Assembly (NCBI GenBank): GCA_028679315.1
Contig: JAJRBU010000116.1
Coordinates: 1 to 43,295 of the forward strand
Origin: Methanoregulaceae archaeon
GTDB taxonomy: Archaea; Halobacteriota; Methanomicrobia; Methanomicrobiales; Methanospirillaceae
Direction: 5' to 3'
DNA: 43,295 bases
Below, piece by piece: positions 35,489-43,276 of this stretch (its first letter is position 1; each line of letters begins with the position of its first letter). The notes below the pieces were generated by a model. It saw nothing but the letters and a program-made list of their open reading frames with translations. It was not told where the DNA came from and did no database searches. The position numbers and the translations under genes were made by a program.

Positions 35489-36517
35489 ATGAAATGCCCT
35501 GTCTGTGGGGATGACTGTGTCAGAGAAGCACGGGAGATCATCGATATGATCCCTGCAGTATTCGCGGGATGCAAAGACTGCAGGATGACAATTCTTGATA
35601 AGAGTCTCCCTCCTCCAAAGGACTCCTATCATGAGGCCTGCAGCTGCGGAAGGCGATCTCTTGATGATGTTTTTGCCCATCTGTATACTCTCCTTGTCAG
35701 GGAAGGAATATTCACCGGAAAAGAAGCTCTCAGAGAGGTTGGATCACCTCTGCTCCACCCCGGTTATCCTATGGTGAATCCTCCGTTTTTACTAAAACGA
35801 TCGCTTGTTCTCCTCTCCCGTCATCCAGATAAGTCCGTTGCCCGGATGATAGTCGATGAAATCCCTGAAGTCCGGGGTGTTGTCAGGGCCGGGAAGTATG
35901 TGCCCGGAGTGACTGATACTTCCCTGAAGAAACCTCCCCGCACCTATGCACTGTTGGCAGGGTGTGATGTAAGAGCCAATGTCTTCCCGACAACGATAGG
36001 TCCTGTCGTGATCTACCAGCAGCATTCGGCAATCCATATTGAATTTCCCCGCGGTTACAATCCTAAAATACGTTCTGTTGAGGATCGGATAGCCAGGATA
36101 AAGCCCGGCTGGTTTGTTGACGTTTGCTGTGGAGCGGGAACGCTCGGTCTGACCGGTGCAAGGCTGGGAGTTCCACACGTCATTCTGAACGATGCCTGGT
36201 ACGCTGCGGCATTCTGGTCTGCATATAATACAAGAGTGAACTCGGAATTTTTCAAGGTTGATGACTTTAAAATGTATACGGATTATGCATCGATGGCAAA
36301 ACATCCGGTGGGAAAAGAACCGGTTTTGATCGCTGAGACAGAAGGCGCGCAGCAAATACAGATTTTCCAGGCGGATCTCCATGCTCTTCACCGGGTCATT
36401 CCGAAAGAACCAGTACTATCCGTAATCGATCTTTTTGATAAATCAAACCAGGCCAATTCAGGGAGAGTGATCAGAGGATGGATGTCACAGGTAAACGGCG
36501 AGGCCTTTATCCCCTGA
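35489..36517 (+). CDS. Zinc-ribbon protein with Trm5-like methyltransferase domain
   Basis: The 342-residue protein opens with a Cys-rich region (C3, C6, C10, C28, C31, C51, C53) that could bind one or two zinc ions. A middle domain (about 85-190) resembles the layout ahead of Trm5-type domains (IPEVRGVVRAGKYVPG...AIHIEFPRGYNPKIRSVEDRI). The SAM motif I is VDVCCGAGTLGL (about 210-221) and the adenosine-binding acidic turn is VILNDAW. The typical NPP(Y/F/W) motif of N-methyltransferases is not evident. It could be a tRNA or rRNA methyltransferase, or a derived non-catalytic protein. I do not know a characterised member. It lies alone downstream of two tRNA genes. Confidence 0.7.
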   Translation: MKCPVCGDDCVREAREIIDMIPAVFAGCKDCRMTILDKSLPPPKDSYHEACSCGRRSLDDVFAHLYTLLVREGIFTGKEALREVGSPLLHPGYPMVNPPFLLKRSLVLLSRHPDKSVARMIVDEIPEVRGVVRAGKYVPGVTDTSLKKPPRTYALLAGCDVRANVFPTTIGPVVIYQQHSAIHIEFPRGYNPKIRSVEDRIARIKPGWFVDVCCGAGTLGLTGARLGVPHVILNDAWYAAAFWSAYNTRVNSEFFKVDDFKMYTDYASMAKHPVGKEPVLIAETEGAQQIQIFQADLHALHRVIPKEPVLSVIDLFDKSNQANSGRVIRGWMSQVNGEAFIP

Positions 36518-36535
36518 TATTCAGATACTATATAC

Positions 36536-36843
36536 GGGGACTAGTCCGGGTGGTTCGGCGTCACCTGTCACCTGAAACCGTCGGAATGCAGGGGACGAAG
36601 TTTGCGGAAGGCCGAGGCGGGCTTCGGGAGTCGTGAGTCTCCTGACGTTGAAACCTCGTCCCATGAGGTCGGTGGACAGGGATCAAGGCTCCGGAGGGAG
36701 TGGCGACCTGCTGCTGCGGAGAACGGTTCAGGCCCGGAAGGGAGCAGACTTACCGTAGACATCCGGCGCCCATGGGGTTGCGGGGCGGAGGAGGGGGTCT
36801 CTGGCGAACGCTGACACGTGCGGTCGACCAAAAACGTGTCCCC
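36536..36843 (+). ncRNA. Archaeal 7S SRP RNA
   Basis: No gene occupies this stretch. The conserved helix 8 signature is present: GGTTCAGGCCCGGAAGGGAG, continuing GCAGACTTACC (36725-36755), with its GGAA tetraloop and the AGCAG asymmetric-loop side that bind SRP54. The 5' end GGGGAC (36536-36541) pairs with GTCCCC (36838-36843) as a terminal helix, giving about 308 nt, the usual archaeal size. Ends are approximate. Several chance ORFs in the region should be ignored. The RNA directs membrane and secreted proteins to the translocon, and is followed closely by the malate dehydrogenase gene. Confidence 0.9.
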
Positions 36844-36859
36844 ACTGATTGTTACTATC

Positions 36860-37816
36860 ATGGCAAAAGTCACCATTATCGGGGCGACAGGCAATGTAGG
36901 AACATTTGCCGCGCATACCATAGCTGAGATACCCTATGTAAGCGAGATCCTTCTTGTCGGTCGGAATGGGAGGGAAAACCTGCTCTGTGGCATAGCCCAG
37001 GACATGAAGGACGCTTTTGCCGCATGCGGTAACTATACCGAGTTAAACTGGACGACGGATCTCTCTGATGTTGCCGGTTCGGATATTGTGATCTGCGCCG
37101 CAGGAGCTGCCAGGCAGGCTGGTCAGGACCGTCTTGATCTGGCTCTGGGCAATGCCCGGATTGTTGCATCCAATTCACGACACATCGGGGAGCATGCTCC
37201 CGATGCAGTGATCCTCATGGTCACCAATCCTGTTGATGTTATGACCTCTGTTGCACTCAGATACTCCGGTTTGGATCCATCCCGCGTTTTCGGACTGGGA
37301 ACCCACCTTGATTCAATGCGGCTCAAATCGCTCATCGCTTCCTTTTTCAAAGTTCATGTGAGTGAGGTGCATACCCGTATTATCGGAGAACACGGAGACA
37401 GCATGGTCCCTCTCTGGTCAGCTACCACTATTGGAGGTATCCAGATCAGCAACCTTCCCGCATTCTCCGGGCTACCTGTTGCCGATATGGTAAAGACGGT
37501 GAAATCAAGTGGTGAAGATATTATCAGAAACAAGGGATCAACGGTTTTTGGGCCTGGAGAGGCAATTGCTACCCTCGTTCAAACCGTGCTTGGAAATGAA
37601 AACAGGATCCTGACCGTTTCAGCCTATGTAAAGAGCGAAGTACACGACATCGGTGATGTATGTATTGGCGTTCCTGCCCGGATAAACCGCGACGGGGTGT
37701 TCCCGATTACCATAAAGATCGATCCCGACGAAATAGCCCAATTCCAGAATTCTGTGGAAAAAATCCGGGAAATAACCAGTGAACTGATGCAGCTTCTTGA
37801 AAAAGAAGAATCTTAA
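36860..37816 (+). CDS. mdh: Malate dehydrogenase (LDH-like)
   Basis: The 318-residue enzyme has the Rossmann motif IIGATGNVG (about 5-13) and the catalytic region IIGEHGDSM with the active-site His (about 188-196). The substrate loop AARQAGQDRLDL carries Arg where lactate dehydrogenases have Gln, which indicates malate/oxaloacetate. A cofactor acidic residue at the end of beta2 is not obvious (LLVGRNGREN has Arg and Asn), which suits NADP(H) use or dual use. In methanogens it serves the partial reductive citric acid cycle. I chose the ATG at 36860; the upstream extension in frame overlaps the SRP RNA. Confidence 0.92.
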   Translation: MAKVTIIGATGNVGTFAAHTIAEIPYVSEILLVGRNGRENLLCGIAQDMKDAFAACGNYTELNWTTDLSDVAGSDIVICAAGAARQAGQDRLDLALGNARIVASNSRHIGEHAPDAVILMVTNPVDVMTSVALRYSGLDPSRVFGLGTHLDSMRLKSLIASFFKVHVSEVHTRIIGEHGDSMVPLWSATTIGGIQISNLPAFSGLPVADMVKTVKSSGEDIIRNKGSTVFGPGEAIATLVQTVLGNENRILTVSAYVKSEVHDIGDVCIGVPARINRDGVFPITIKIDPDEIAQFQNSVEKIREITSELMQLLEKEES

Positions 37817-37845
37817 GATCTTCAATAGGGTTGATACATACCCTC

Positions 37846-38103
37846 TCAAGTAAGTGTCAGTTCGATGATCTCCGCCCTCTCAACGCCCTTTATCGCATTG
37901 ATATCTGCTTCCACGGTATCACTCTCACCCGCACCATCACCCACAACAACGGCAATTTTCAGTGCCTTTAATCCAAATCCAATCGGTTCTTCCCTTACAT
38001 CCTGAAGGCCCGGCACTTTCTTTTTTATCTGTTCTGTGAGATTATTGAGATCAATATCCGGGGATTCCGGCATGACGCGGAGAATGAGTGCAACGTTCCC
38101 CAT
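37846..38103 (-). CDS. Elongation factor aEF-1beta
   Basis: The 85-residue protein is the archaeal guanine-exchange factor for EF-1alpha. It begins MGNVALILRVMPESPDIDL and has the terminal VEADINAIKGVERAEIIELT typical of the family. The ATG is three bases after the stop of the small zinc-finger gene, and the two are almost certainly cotranscribed. It converges on mdh. Confidence 0.95.
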   Translation of the reverse strand: MGNVALILRVMPESPDIDLNNLTEQIKKKVPGLQDVREEPIGFGLKALKIAVVVGDGAGESDTVEADINAIKGVERAEIIELTLT

Positions 38104-38106
38104 CGC

Positions 38107-38265
38107 TTACGGTCCCCCAAATCCACATTTCGGGCAGGTATAGGGGATGCTCTGTTCCCTGCAACGCACACAGCGTCGTATCTCATATCCACATTTGGGG
38201 CATCCGAATTCCGCCGCACCCTGTTCTGCAAGGGGGGCATTGCATGAAGTACACTTCCGGATCAT
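38107..38265 (-). CDS. Small zinc-finger protein (HVO_2753 family)
   Basis: This 52-residue gene is too short for common ORF filters. The product starts MIRKCTSCNAPL and contains four CXXC knuckles: CTSC (5-8), CPKC (22-25), CVRC (32-35) and CPKC (44-47), spaced as two zinc sites. The archaeal HVO_2753-like family has been linked to stress and motility effects in haloarchaea (recalled), and its genes sit beside EF-1beta. The ATG has a GGAGTGA ribosome-binding site eight bases upstream. The stop is three bases before the aEF-1beta ATG. A TATA-like ATAATATAAG lies about 30 bases upstream. Confidence 0.85.
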   Translation of the reverse strand: MIRKCTSCNAPLAEQGAAEFGCPKCGYEIRRCVRCREQSIPYTCPKCGFGGP

Positions 38266-38316
38266 GTATTGTTTCACTCCAGATTATCAGTCCTTATATT
38301 ATCTTCCCTGAAGGAT

Positions 38317-38901
38317 TTAAAATCCGATGGTTGTACACTGAACCTTACGGCCATCGAGCAGATTCATGAGGCGGCGGAGATTACGACCGTTTAACACGAC
38401 GGCCTTTACCCCGGTAGCAATCACATAGCGTAGGAAACAGGGATCCACATCCTCTGTCGGGACATCCCCTGTTATCTGCTTCTGGAGTGTTCCCCCGGTT
38501 CGGATCCCATCGACAGATTTGAGAAGGATCAGGGGAAGTGAAAGACGGGATGCAATCCATACCGATATTGTGTCAGAAGTAACATCCCACGAATGAGGGA
38601 GCGGATCGGCGTTTCTGAGCAGGGTATAGGGGAGAAGAACCTCTACCCCGCGGGGAACCTGGAGGGAAGTGACGGTGCTCACGCCCTTTGAAGCAATGAA
38701 CCAGCCCATCTGCTCCATTGCAGCAATAGCCATCCAGTGGGCTGCATCACCAGAAGTACCCGTCTCCCGTACCAGTCTGGCAAACCTTCCTCCTCCGGGT
38801 ACGATCAGAACGGGCAATTGCCGCGTATTGAACAATTTGATGATGGGATCGATCTCATCCATGAGACTCCCACCGATCTTCACCACAAGGGGACTATTCA
38901 T
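38317..38901 (-). CDS. mfnE: Amino acid kinase-fold protein, probable MfnE
   Basis: The 194-residue protein has the amino acid kinase pattern: VVKIGGSLMD (about 6-15), VPGGGRFARLVRE (about 34-46), HWMAIAAMEQMGW (about 55-67) and TSDTISVWIASRLSLPLILLK (about 107-128). In methanogens the small kinases of this fold include MfnE, which phosphorylates aminomethylfuran-phosphate during methanofuran synthesis, and this fits size and pattern. Uridylate kinase or isopentenyl phosphate kinase are alternatives; the latter is longer. It is transcribed ahead of the zinc-finger gene with 51 bases between. Confidence 0.7.
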   Translation of the reverse strand: MNSPLVVKIGGSLMDEIDPIIKLFNTRQLPVLIVPGGGRFARLVRETGTSGDAAHWMAIAAMEQMGWFIASKGVSTVTSLQVPRGVEVLLPYTLLRNADPLPHSWDVTSDTISVWIASRLSLPLILLKSVDGIRTGGTLQKQITGDVPTEDVDPCFLRYVIATGVKAVVLNGRNLRRLMNLLDGRKVQCTTIGF

Positions 38902-38956
38902 GAAAAGAGGATAAATTTCACCAGATTAATAATTTAAGGCTTCGAACACAAGTGCT

Positions 38957-40627
38957 ATGCACGGGTCGTTGATTTTTTTCTTTCTGCTCACCCTGGTTAT
39001 TCCGGTACATGCAGTAGAGATCGTGGAATTCTGCCCGGATCCCTTCCTCGACGGCGATCCGGATGAATACCTTATCCTTTCCGGAACCGGGAGCCTGGAC
39101 GGGATTGTGGTCTCCGATGGAGAAGGCGGATTCCGGTTTCCACAGGGCTCTACAATAGAGGGGGAGATCGCGATCGCCCGAAACAGTCGCGCATATCAGG
39201 TGACCCACGGATGCAACCCGGATTACGAATGGTACGATTATTCTCCTGCTGTACCCGATGTAGTCAGGAGCGGCACATTTCAGATGGCCAATACAGGGGA
39301 CCAGCTCCAACTGTATGTTCATGGGACTCTCGTCCAGGAACTTGTCTGGCCGGGGAACTTATCCGCACGTCAGGGCCAGGTTCACTACGCTGATAATGAA
39401 TTTTGGGATCAGCGGGTCCTGATGCTTGGCCAGTCACGCTTTATGAGTCAGGAGTTTATCTCGGTTGATGGTGTAGCATTTGCCGCACCTGACTGTTCTC
39501 TCTCCGTTTATGAAGATACGGTCCGATCTGCAAGGAAGGAGATTCTGGCAAATGTGTACGAATTTTCCAGTCCTATAATGGTCCAGTCTCTTATTGAAGC
39601 AGGAAAGAGGGGTGTTGCGGTTACCGTCCTCCTGGAGGGGGGACCTGTTGGAGGAATCAGTGATGAAGAGAAAGGGGCCGTTGCAGAACTCAATAAAGCC
39701 AATATCCCGGTATTTCTGATGACATCGTCGAACGATATTCATGCGCCCTACCGGTTCGACCATGCAAAATATCTGATCATAGATCACAGCCTGGTGCTGG
39801 TAACGAGCGAAAATTTCAAATCGAACGGATTTCCCAAACAGGGACTTTCCGGAAACCGTGGATGGGGAATAGTTATTGAGGATGAAGGAGTTGCCCATTA
39901 TTTCAGGGGTGTTTATTCCCATGATTCATCAGGAGGCTGGTGTATCCCCGCCGCGTTCAGCAGCGGGGGAACAGAATACCCCCCCACAGACAAGTACAGG
40001 ACCGAATTCTCCCCCTACCAGTTCGAAGATGCAAGGGTTATACCAGTCGTATCTCCTGATACAAGTTACCTTATCAGGGATATGATCGCCGGGTCAGAGG
40101 TGACAATTGACATCGAGCAGGCATATATTACGAACCAGACGAATGGAACGATCAATCCGTTTCTCGATGAAGCTATCAGGGCGGCACGCAGGGGGGTACG
40201 GGTTCGGGTTCTCCTGGATTCCTACTATTACAATACTGAAGGGCCGGCTGATAACGATGAAATGGTCCGTTTTATCAAAAACCTTGCAGCAGAAGAGAAT
40301 CTACCCCTTGAAGCCCGTCTTGCCGATTTGGAGGCAAATAACATTGAAAAGATTCATAATAAAGGAGTAATCGTTGATGGAAGGAGCGTATTGGTCAGCA
40401 GCATCAATTGGAATGACAATTCACCCAGATTCAATCGTGAAACAGGGGTGATTATCGATCATGATGGGGTAGGGGAGTATTTTTCACGAGTCTTTGAGGA
40501 CGACTGGGCGGCATCTCCATTATCCACGAAAAAAACAGGACCTGACTGGTTCAAGATCGGCATTGCTCTCATAGTTCTCTTTACCCTTTGTATCATTGCT
40601 TATATCAAGAAAAGGACACGGTTCTAG
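38957..40627 (+). CDS. Exported, membrane-anchored phospholipase D-like protein
   Basis: The 556-residue protein has a signal peptide (1-19), an N-terminal domain of about 20-170 resembling a lamin-tail type fold (VEIVEFCPDPFLDGDPDEYL, with GTGSLDGIVVSDG), and two HKD motifs: H269/K271/D276 (HAKYLIID) and H467/K469/D474 (HNKGVIVD). The motifs form one PLD active site. A C-terminal membrane segment (about 533-550) is followed by basic residues, so the catalytic part should lie outside the cell. The substrate may be DNA or phospholipid. A TAATAATTTAAG box about 25 bases upstream predicts a leaderless transcript. It is divergent from mfnE. Confidence 0.88.
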   Translation: MHGSLIFFFLLTLVIPVHAVEIVEFCPDPFLDGDPDEYLILSGTGSLDGIVVSDGEGGFRFPQGSTIEGEIAIARNSRAYQVTHGCNPDYEWYDYSPAVPDVVRSGTFQMANTGDQLQLYVHGTLVQELVWPGNLSARQGQVHYADNEFWDQRVLMLGQSRFMSQEFISVDGVAFAAPDCSLSVYEDTVRSARKEILANVYEFSSPIMVQSLIEAGKRGVAVTVLLEGGPVGGISDEEKGAVAELNKANIPVFLMTSSNDIHAPYRFDHAKYLIIDHSLVLVTSENFKSNGFPKQGLSGNRGWGIVIEDEGVAHYFRGVYSHDSSGGWCIPAAFSSGGTEYPPTDKYRTEFSPYQFEDARVIPVVSPDTSYLIRDMIAGSEVTIDIEQAYITNQTNGTINPFLDEAIRAARRGVRVRVLLDSYYYNTEGPADNDEMVRFIKNLAAEENLPLEARLADLEANNIEKIHNKGVIVDGRSVLVSSINWNDNSPRFNRETGVIIDHDGVGEYFSRVFEDDWAASPLSTKKTGPDWFKIGIALIVLFTLCIIAYIKKRTRF

Positions 40628-40696
40628 TGTTAACCCGGATAACGGGTAAAACTGGTAACTAACCTTTTTCGGAGAATTCTCTCTACTCGAGATCTC

Positions 40697-41002
40697 TTAT
40701 CGTCTCATCGTACACTTGCAGATATCACAGAGTGTGATTCCCGTGTCTGAGCTTGTTACAGACAGTGCCCACCGGTCGATGAGCGAATCGAGCTCATGAG
40801 AGATCTCAACACCCGAATCTCCCCTTTTTCTGCTCATATACTGGGATACTGCCGCACGGCTGACACCAAGCATCTTTGCCGCATCGCTCTGCGTGATACC
40901 TTCACGCTGCACGAGGCGTGCAACCATCTCAGCCCTCATGGCAGGAAGGTACTTGCGTACCATAATATCACAGACGATGATATCACAGCTGGCATTCTTC
41001 AT
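40697..41002 (-). CDS. HTH regulator with C-terminal cysteines
   Basis: The 101-residue protein has a helix-turn-helix in EGITQSDAAKMLGVSRAAVSQYMSRK (about residues 34-59), like XRE/COG2522 regulators, followed by a helical region and a C-terminal LCDICKC with three cysteines that might bind metal or sense redox (inference). Its ATG overlaps the stop of the upstream MarR-like gene by four bases (ATGA), so the pair is cotranscribed and probably coupled. Confidence 0.82.
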   Translation of the reverse strand: MKNASCDIIVCDIMVRKYLPAMRAEMVARLVQREGITQSDAAKMLGVSRAAVSQYMSRKRGDSGVEISHELDSLIDRWALSVTSSDTGITLCDICKCTMRR

Positions 41003-41229
41003 GCAGGCACCTGTTGGGGCTCACGATTCTGGTAAATAATCTGGCGTGCATCCCGGAAATTGAACTTTTCGATAATCAACTGGTTCTCTTTCAATTTCTT
41101 CAGGGCATAGCGCACGGTCCGCGGTGCAAGTTTGCTCTTCCTGACGATCTCCTTATGGGTCATCGCGCCGCCTTCATCGAGAAGGTGCAGGACAGCCCGC
41201 GAGGACGGGGGAAGGTTTACTTCAGGCAT
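40999..41229 (-). CDS. Small winged-helix regulator (MarR/ArsR-like)
   Basis: The 76-residue protein is almost only a winged helix: SSRAVLHLLDEGGAMTHKEIVRKSKLAPRTVRYALKKLKE (recognition helix around PRTVRYALKKL, about 36-46) and a wing with FNFRDARQIIYQN. The ATG at 41229 lies next to a 19-base palindrome (41236-41254). It is first in the pair with the HTH/Cys protein. Autoregulation is likely because the palindrome overlaps the predicted transcription start. Confidence 0.8.
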   Translation of the reverse strand: MPEVNLPPSSRAVLHLLDEGGAMTHKEIVRKSKLAPRTVRYALKKLKENQLIIEKFNFRDARQIIYQNREPQQVPA

Positions 41230-41235
41230 AGATTA

Positions 41236-41254
41236 ATGTTAACACTGTTAACAT
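41236..41254. promoter_or_regulatory. Operator-like palindrome ATGTTAAC-ACT-GTTAACAT
   Basis: A perfect inverted repeat with eight-base arms and a three-base spacer lies directly upstream of the winged-helix gene. The TATA-like TTATAAAT at 41268-41275 is placed so that minus-strand transcription would start near 41243, inside the palindrome. This is a classic repressor site geometry. A second inverted repeat, CGATT-ATA-AATCG, encloses the TATA box itself (41265-41277), which may serve both this pair and the divergent gene at 41300. Confidence 0.6.
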
Positions 41255-41299
41255 ATCAAACTGTCGATTATAAATCGGATTGAAACCGAGGATTCGGGT

Positions 41300-41671
41300 A
41301 TGCTTGTCCGGCAGGAACGTGTCGCATTTATGCTTCTCTGCTTTGTTTCAGTGTCGATCATTACCGCCTCTTTCATCCTCACAGGTATTGACAAATCCAT
41401 CCTGGCCTCAGAATATAATCCCCGATCAGATGAGGGTTCACTGGTTCACGTGGAGGGGGAGGTAAAAGAAGTACATATGACAAAGAACGGCGGGCATATC
41501 CTTGCTCGCATCAATGGAACTGCAGTGTTCATTCCGGCAGATGTTGCAGGGGAGATATCACTGGATGAGGGGGATCAGGTCTCCCTGTATGGTATTGTTC
41601 AGACTTACCGGGGTGAGAGGGAAATTGTGTTGAATTCGAAAGACGATATCTCGATTCTGAATGCTCGATGA
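41300..41671 (+). CDS. Membrane-anchored OB-fold protein
   Basis: The 123-residue protein has one N-terminal membrane segment or uncleaved signal anchor (about 8-28), then a domain of about 47-120 with an OB-fold-like pattern: LVHVEGEVKEVHMTKNGGHI, then VFIPADVAGE, and GDQVSLYGIVQTYRGEREIV. Such folds bind nucleic acid or oligosaccharide; here it should face outside. The partner is unknown. It is divergent from the regulator pair and shares the TATA region with them. Confidence 0.72.
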   Translation: MLVRQERVAFMLLCFVSVSIITASFILTGIDKSILASEYNPRSDEGSLVHVEGEVKEVHMTKNGGHILARINGTAVFIPADVAGEISLDEGDQVSLYGIVQTYRGEREIVLNSKDDISILNAR

Positions 41672-41760
41672 GATGGACGGCTTCATATCTCACCAAGTGA
41701 ATAAGACTCATCACTCCGGAAATCTGAATTCAGAGTAAAATCTTTCTGGCAGGATCCCTG

Positions 41761-42336
41761 TTATTCTTCTGAATCGCCAGCTGATTCCCCCTCTCTGGAA
41801 GCTTCAGATTTCATGCGTATCATCCTTGCGGATAGTGCCGCTGCCGCTTTCACCTTCTCATCCACGTCATCCTGTGCAGCTTTCTCAAGCGGGGACAGAG
41901 CCCGTTCATCGCCGATAAGGCCTAATGCAAGTGCAGCATGTTTCCGGACCTGTTTTTTTGGGTCACCGAGAAGTGCAATCAAAGGTTCCACCGCCCTGAT
42001 ATCGTGAAGCTTACCCAGCCCCAAAGCGGCACCTGCCCTCAGCCATGGTTCCGTTGAGTTCAGTGCCTGGAGCAAAGGTTCGACCGCCCGTGCATCCCCG
42101 ATGGAGCCAAGTGATTTTGCAGCCAGCCAGGCGACATCAACAAAGGGATCCCTGAGTGACTCGATTAACGGCAGAACTGCAGTCTGGTCACCAATAATAC
42201 CCAGCTGTTCGGCTGCTTTCCAGCGCGTATCAAGGTGCGGGCTTTTTAAAAGATCGATATATGCCTGGATGTTTCGTCTGCGGACATTGAGATCAATGAA
42301 TTTTATGTCAAGGGGTTCTTCATTATCCGCTGCCAT
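41761..42336 (-). CDS. HEAT-repeat (PBS lyase-like) protein
   Basis: The 191-residue protein is built of about five HEAT-like repeats of roughly 31 residues, for example DTRWKAAEQLGIIGDQTAVL, VDVAWLAAKSLGSIGDARAV and KQVRKHAALALGLIGDERAL. It ends in a charged tail (EASREGESAGDSEE). Such proteins are usually scaffolds that hold a partner. No partner gene is adjacent. I chose the ATG at 42336, which follows a GGGAGGT ribosome-binding site by five bases; a GTG six codons earlier is less likely. Confidence 0.85.
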   Translation of the reverse strand: MAADNEEPLDIKFIDLNVRRRNIQAYIDLLKSPHLDTRWKAAEQLGIIGDQTAVLPLIESLRDPFVDVAWLAAKSLGSIGDARAVEPLLQALNSTEPWLRAGAALGLGKLHDIRAVEPLIALLGDPKKQVRKHAALALGLIGDERALSPLEKAAQDDVDEKVKAAAALSARMIRMKSEASREGESAGDSEE

Positions 42337-42439
42337 CAGGTACCTCCCGCTCACCGGGGGTTGGTGGCAGGCTCTATTAATTGTTTTGGTATGAAGATGT
42401 TCGGAAAGAGATTTGTCTTAATCCTTGATTGAGGCTGTT

Positions 42440-43276
42440 TCATAATTCACGAGTAATATCTAAGCTGACGTCAAAATTTCGGACCGTGTGCGTCAGGATA
42501 CCGGCACTTATCCGGTCAACCCCGGGAATGGCATACGAGAGAAGATTGGTCTCATCAATGGTACCCGAAACCTCGATGATGAGCTGGTCCCGGAGACCAT
42601 GAGTGGTACATATCCCCAGTGTCTCGCTGACAAGTTCCGGGGTCATGTTGTCCAGGAGAAGGATGTCTGCGCCAGCCTTTGCCGCAGAAACAGCGTCAGC
42701 AGGGGTAGAGACCTCTACCTCGATATTCCGATACATTGAACGCTGCTTCGCCCGCTGTATGGCAACCTCCAGGGAAACGAGGGCGAGATGGTTATCCTTG
42801 ATGAGGATACCATCTGAAAGGTTCATGCGGTGTGGATCTCCCCCGCCCAACACTACCGCTTTTTTATCAAGCATCCTCATGCCGGGTGCGGTTTTACGGG
42901 TAGCTGCAATACGGGTCGTCGATCCCGCAGATGAAAGGAGCGAGGATAGGTGACTGGTCCGGGTAGCAATCCCACTCATCCTCCCAATGATGTTCAATGC
43001 GGTCCTTTCAACGAGGAGGATCCCTCTGGCCGGGCCATCAAGCGACATGACGATGTTACCGGGAGTAACCTCGCATCCATCTGGAGTTTGATCGAGTATG
43101 GTTACTCCGAAATGCGAAAAAAGGGCTGCAGCCTCTTCAAGCCCTGCAATCAGCCCTGCTTCGCGTGTGGAAATGACCGCGTGGCACCTGACATCGCCGA
43201 TTACGGCTTCGGTTGTAATATCCCCATACGGGGCATCCTCGCGGATGAACGAAAGGAGGTATTCAGGAGCATGCAT
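42440..43276 (-). CDS. nadC: Nicotinate-nucleotide pyrophosphorylase NadC
   Basis: The 278-residue enzyme makes nicotinate mononucleotide from quinolinate and PRPP. Signatures are DAPYGDITTEAV (about 14-25), LVERTALNIIGRMSGIAT (about 87-104), ATRKTAPGMRMLDKKAV and GGGDPHRMNLSDGILIKDNH near 130-160, plus DILLLDNMTPE in the PRPP/product site. The ATG at 43276 has a GAAGGGA ribosome-binding site upstream. NadA and NadX or NadB are not in the window and may be just to the right. Confidence 0.97.
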   Translation of the reverse strand: MHAPEYLLSFIREDAPYGDITTEAVIGDVRCHAVISTREAGLIAGLEEAAALFSHFGVTILDQTPDGCEVTPGNIVMSLDGPARGILLVERTALNIIGRMSGIATRTSHLSSLLSSAGSTTRIAATRKTAPGMRMLDKKAVVLGGGDPHRMNLSDGILIKDNHLALVSLEVAIQRAKQRSMYRNIEVEVSTPADAVSAAKAGADILLLDNMTPELVSETLGICTTHGLRDQLIIEVSGTIDETNLLSYAIPGVDRISAGILTHTVRNFDVSLDITREL

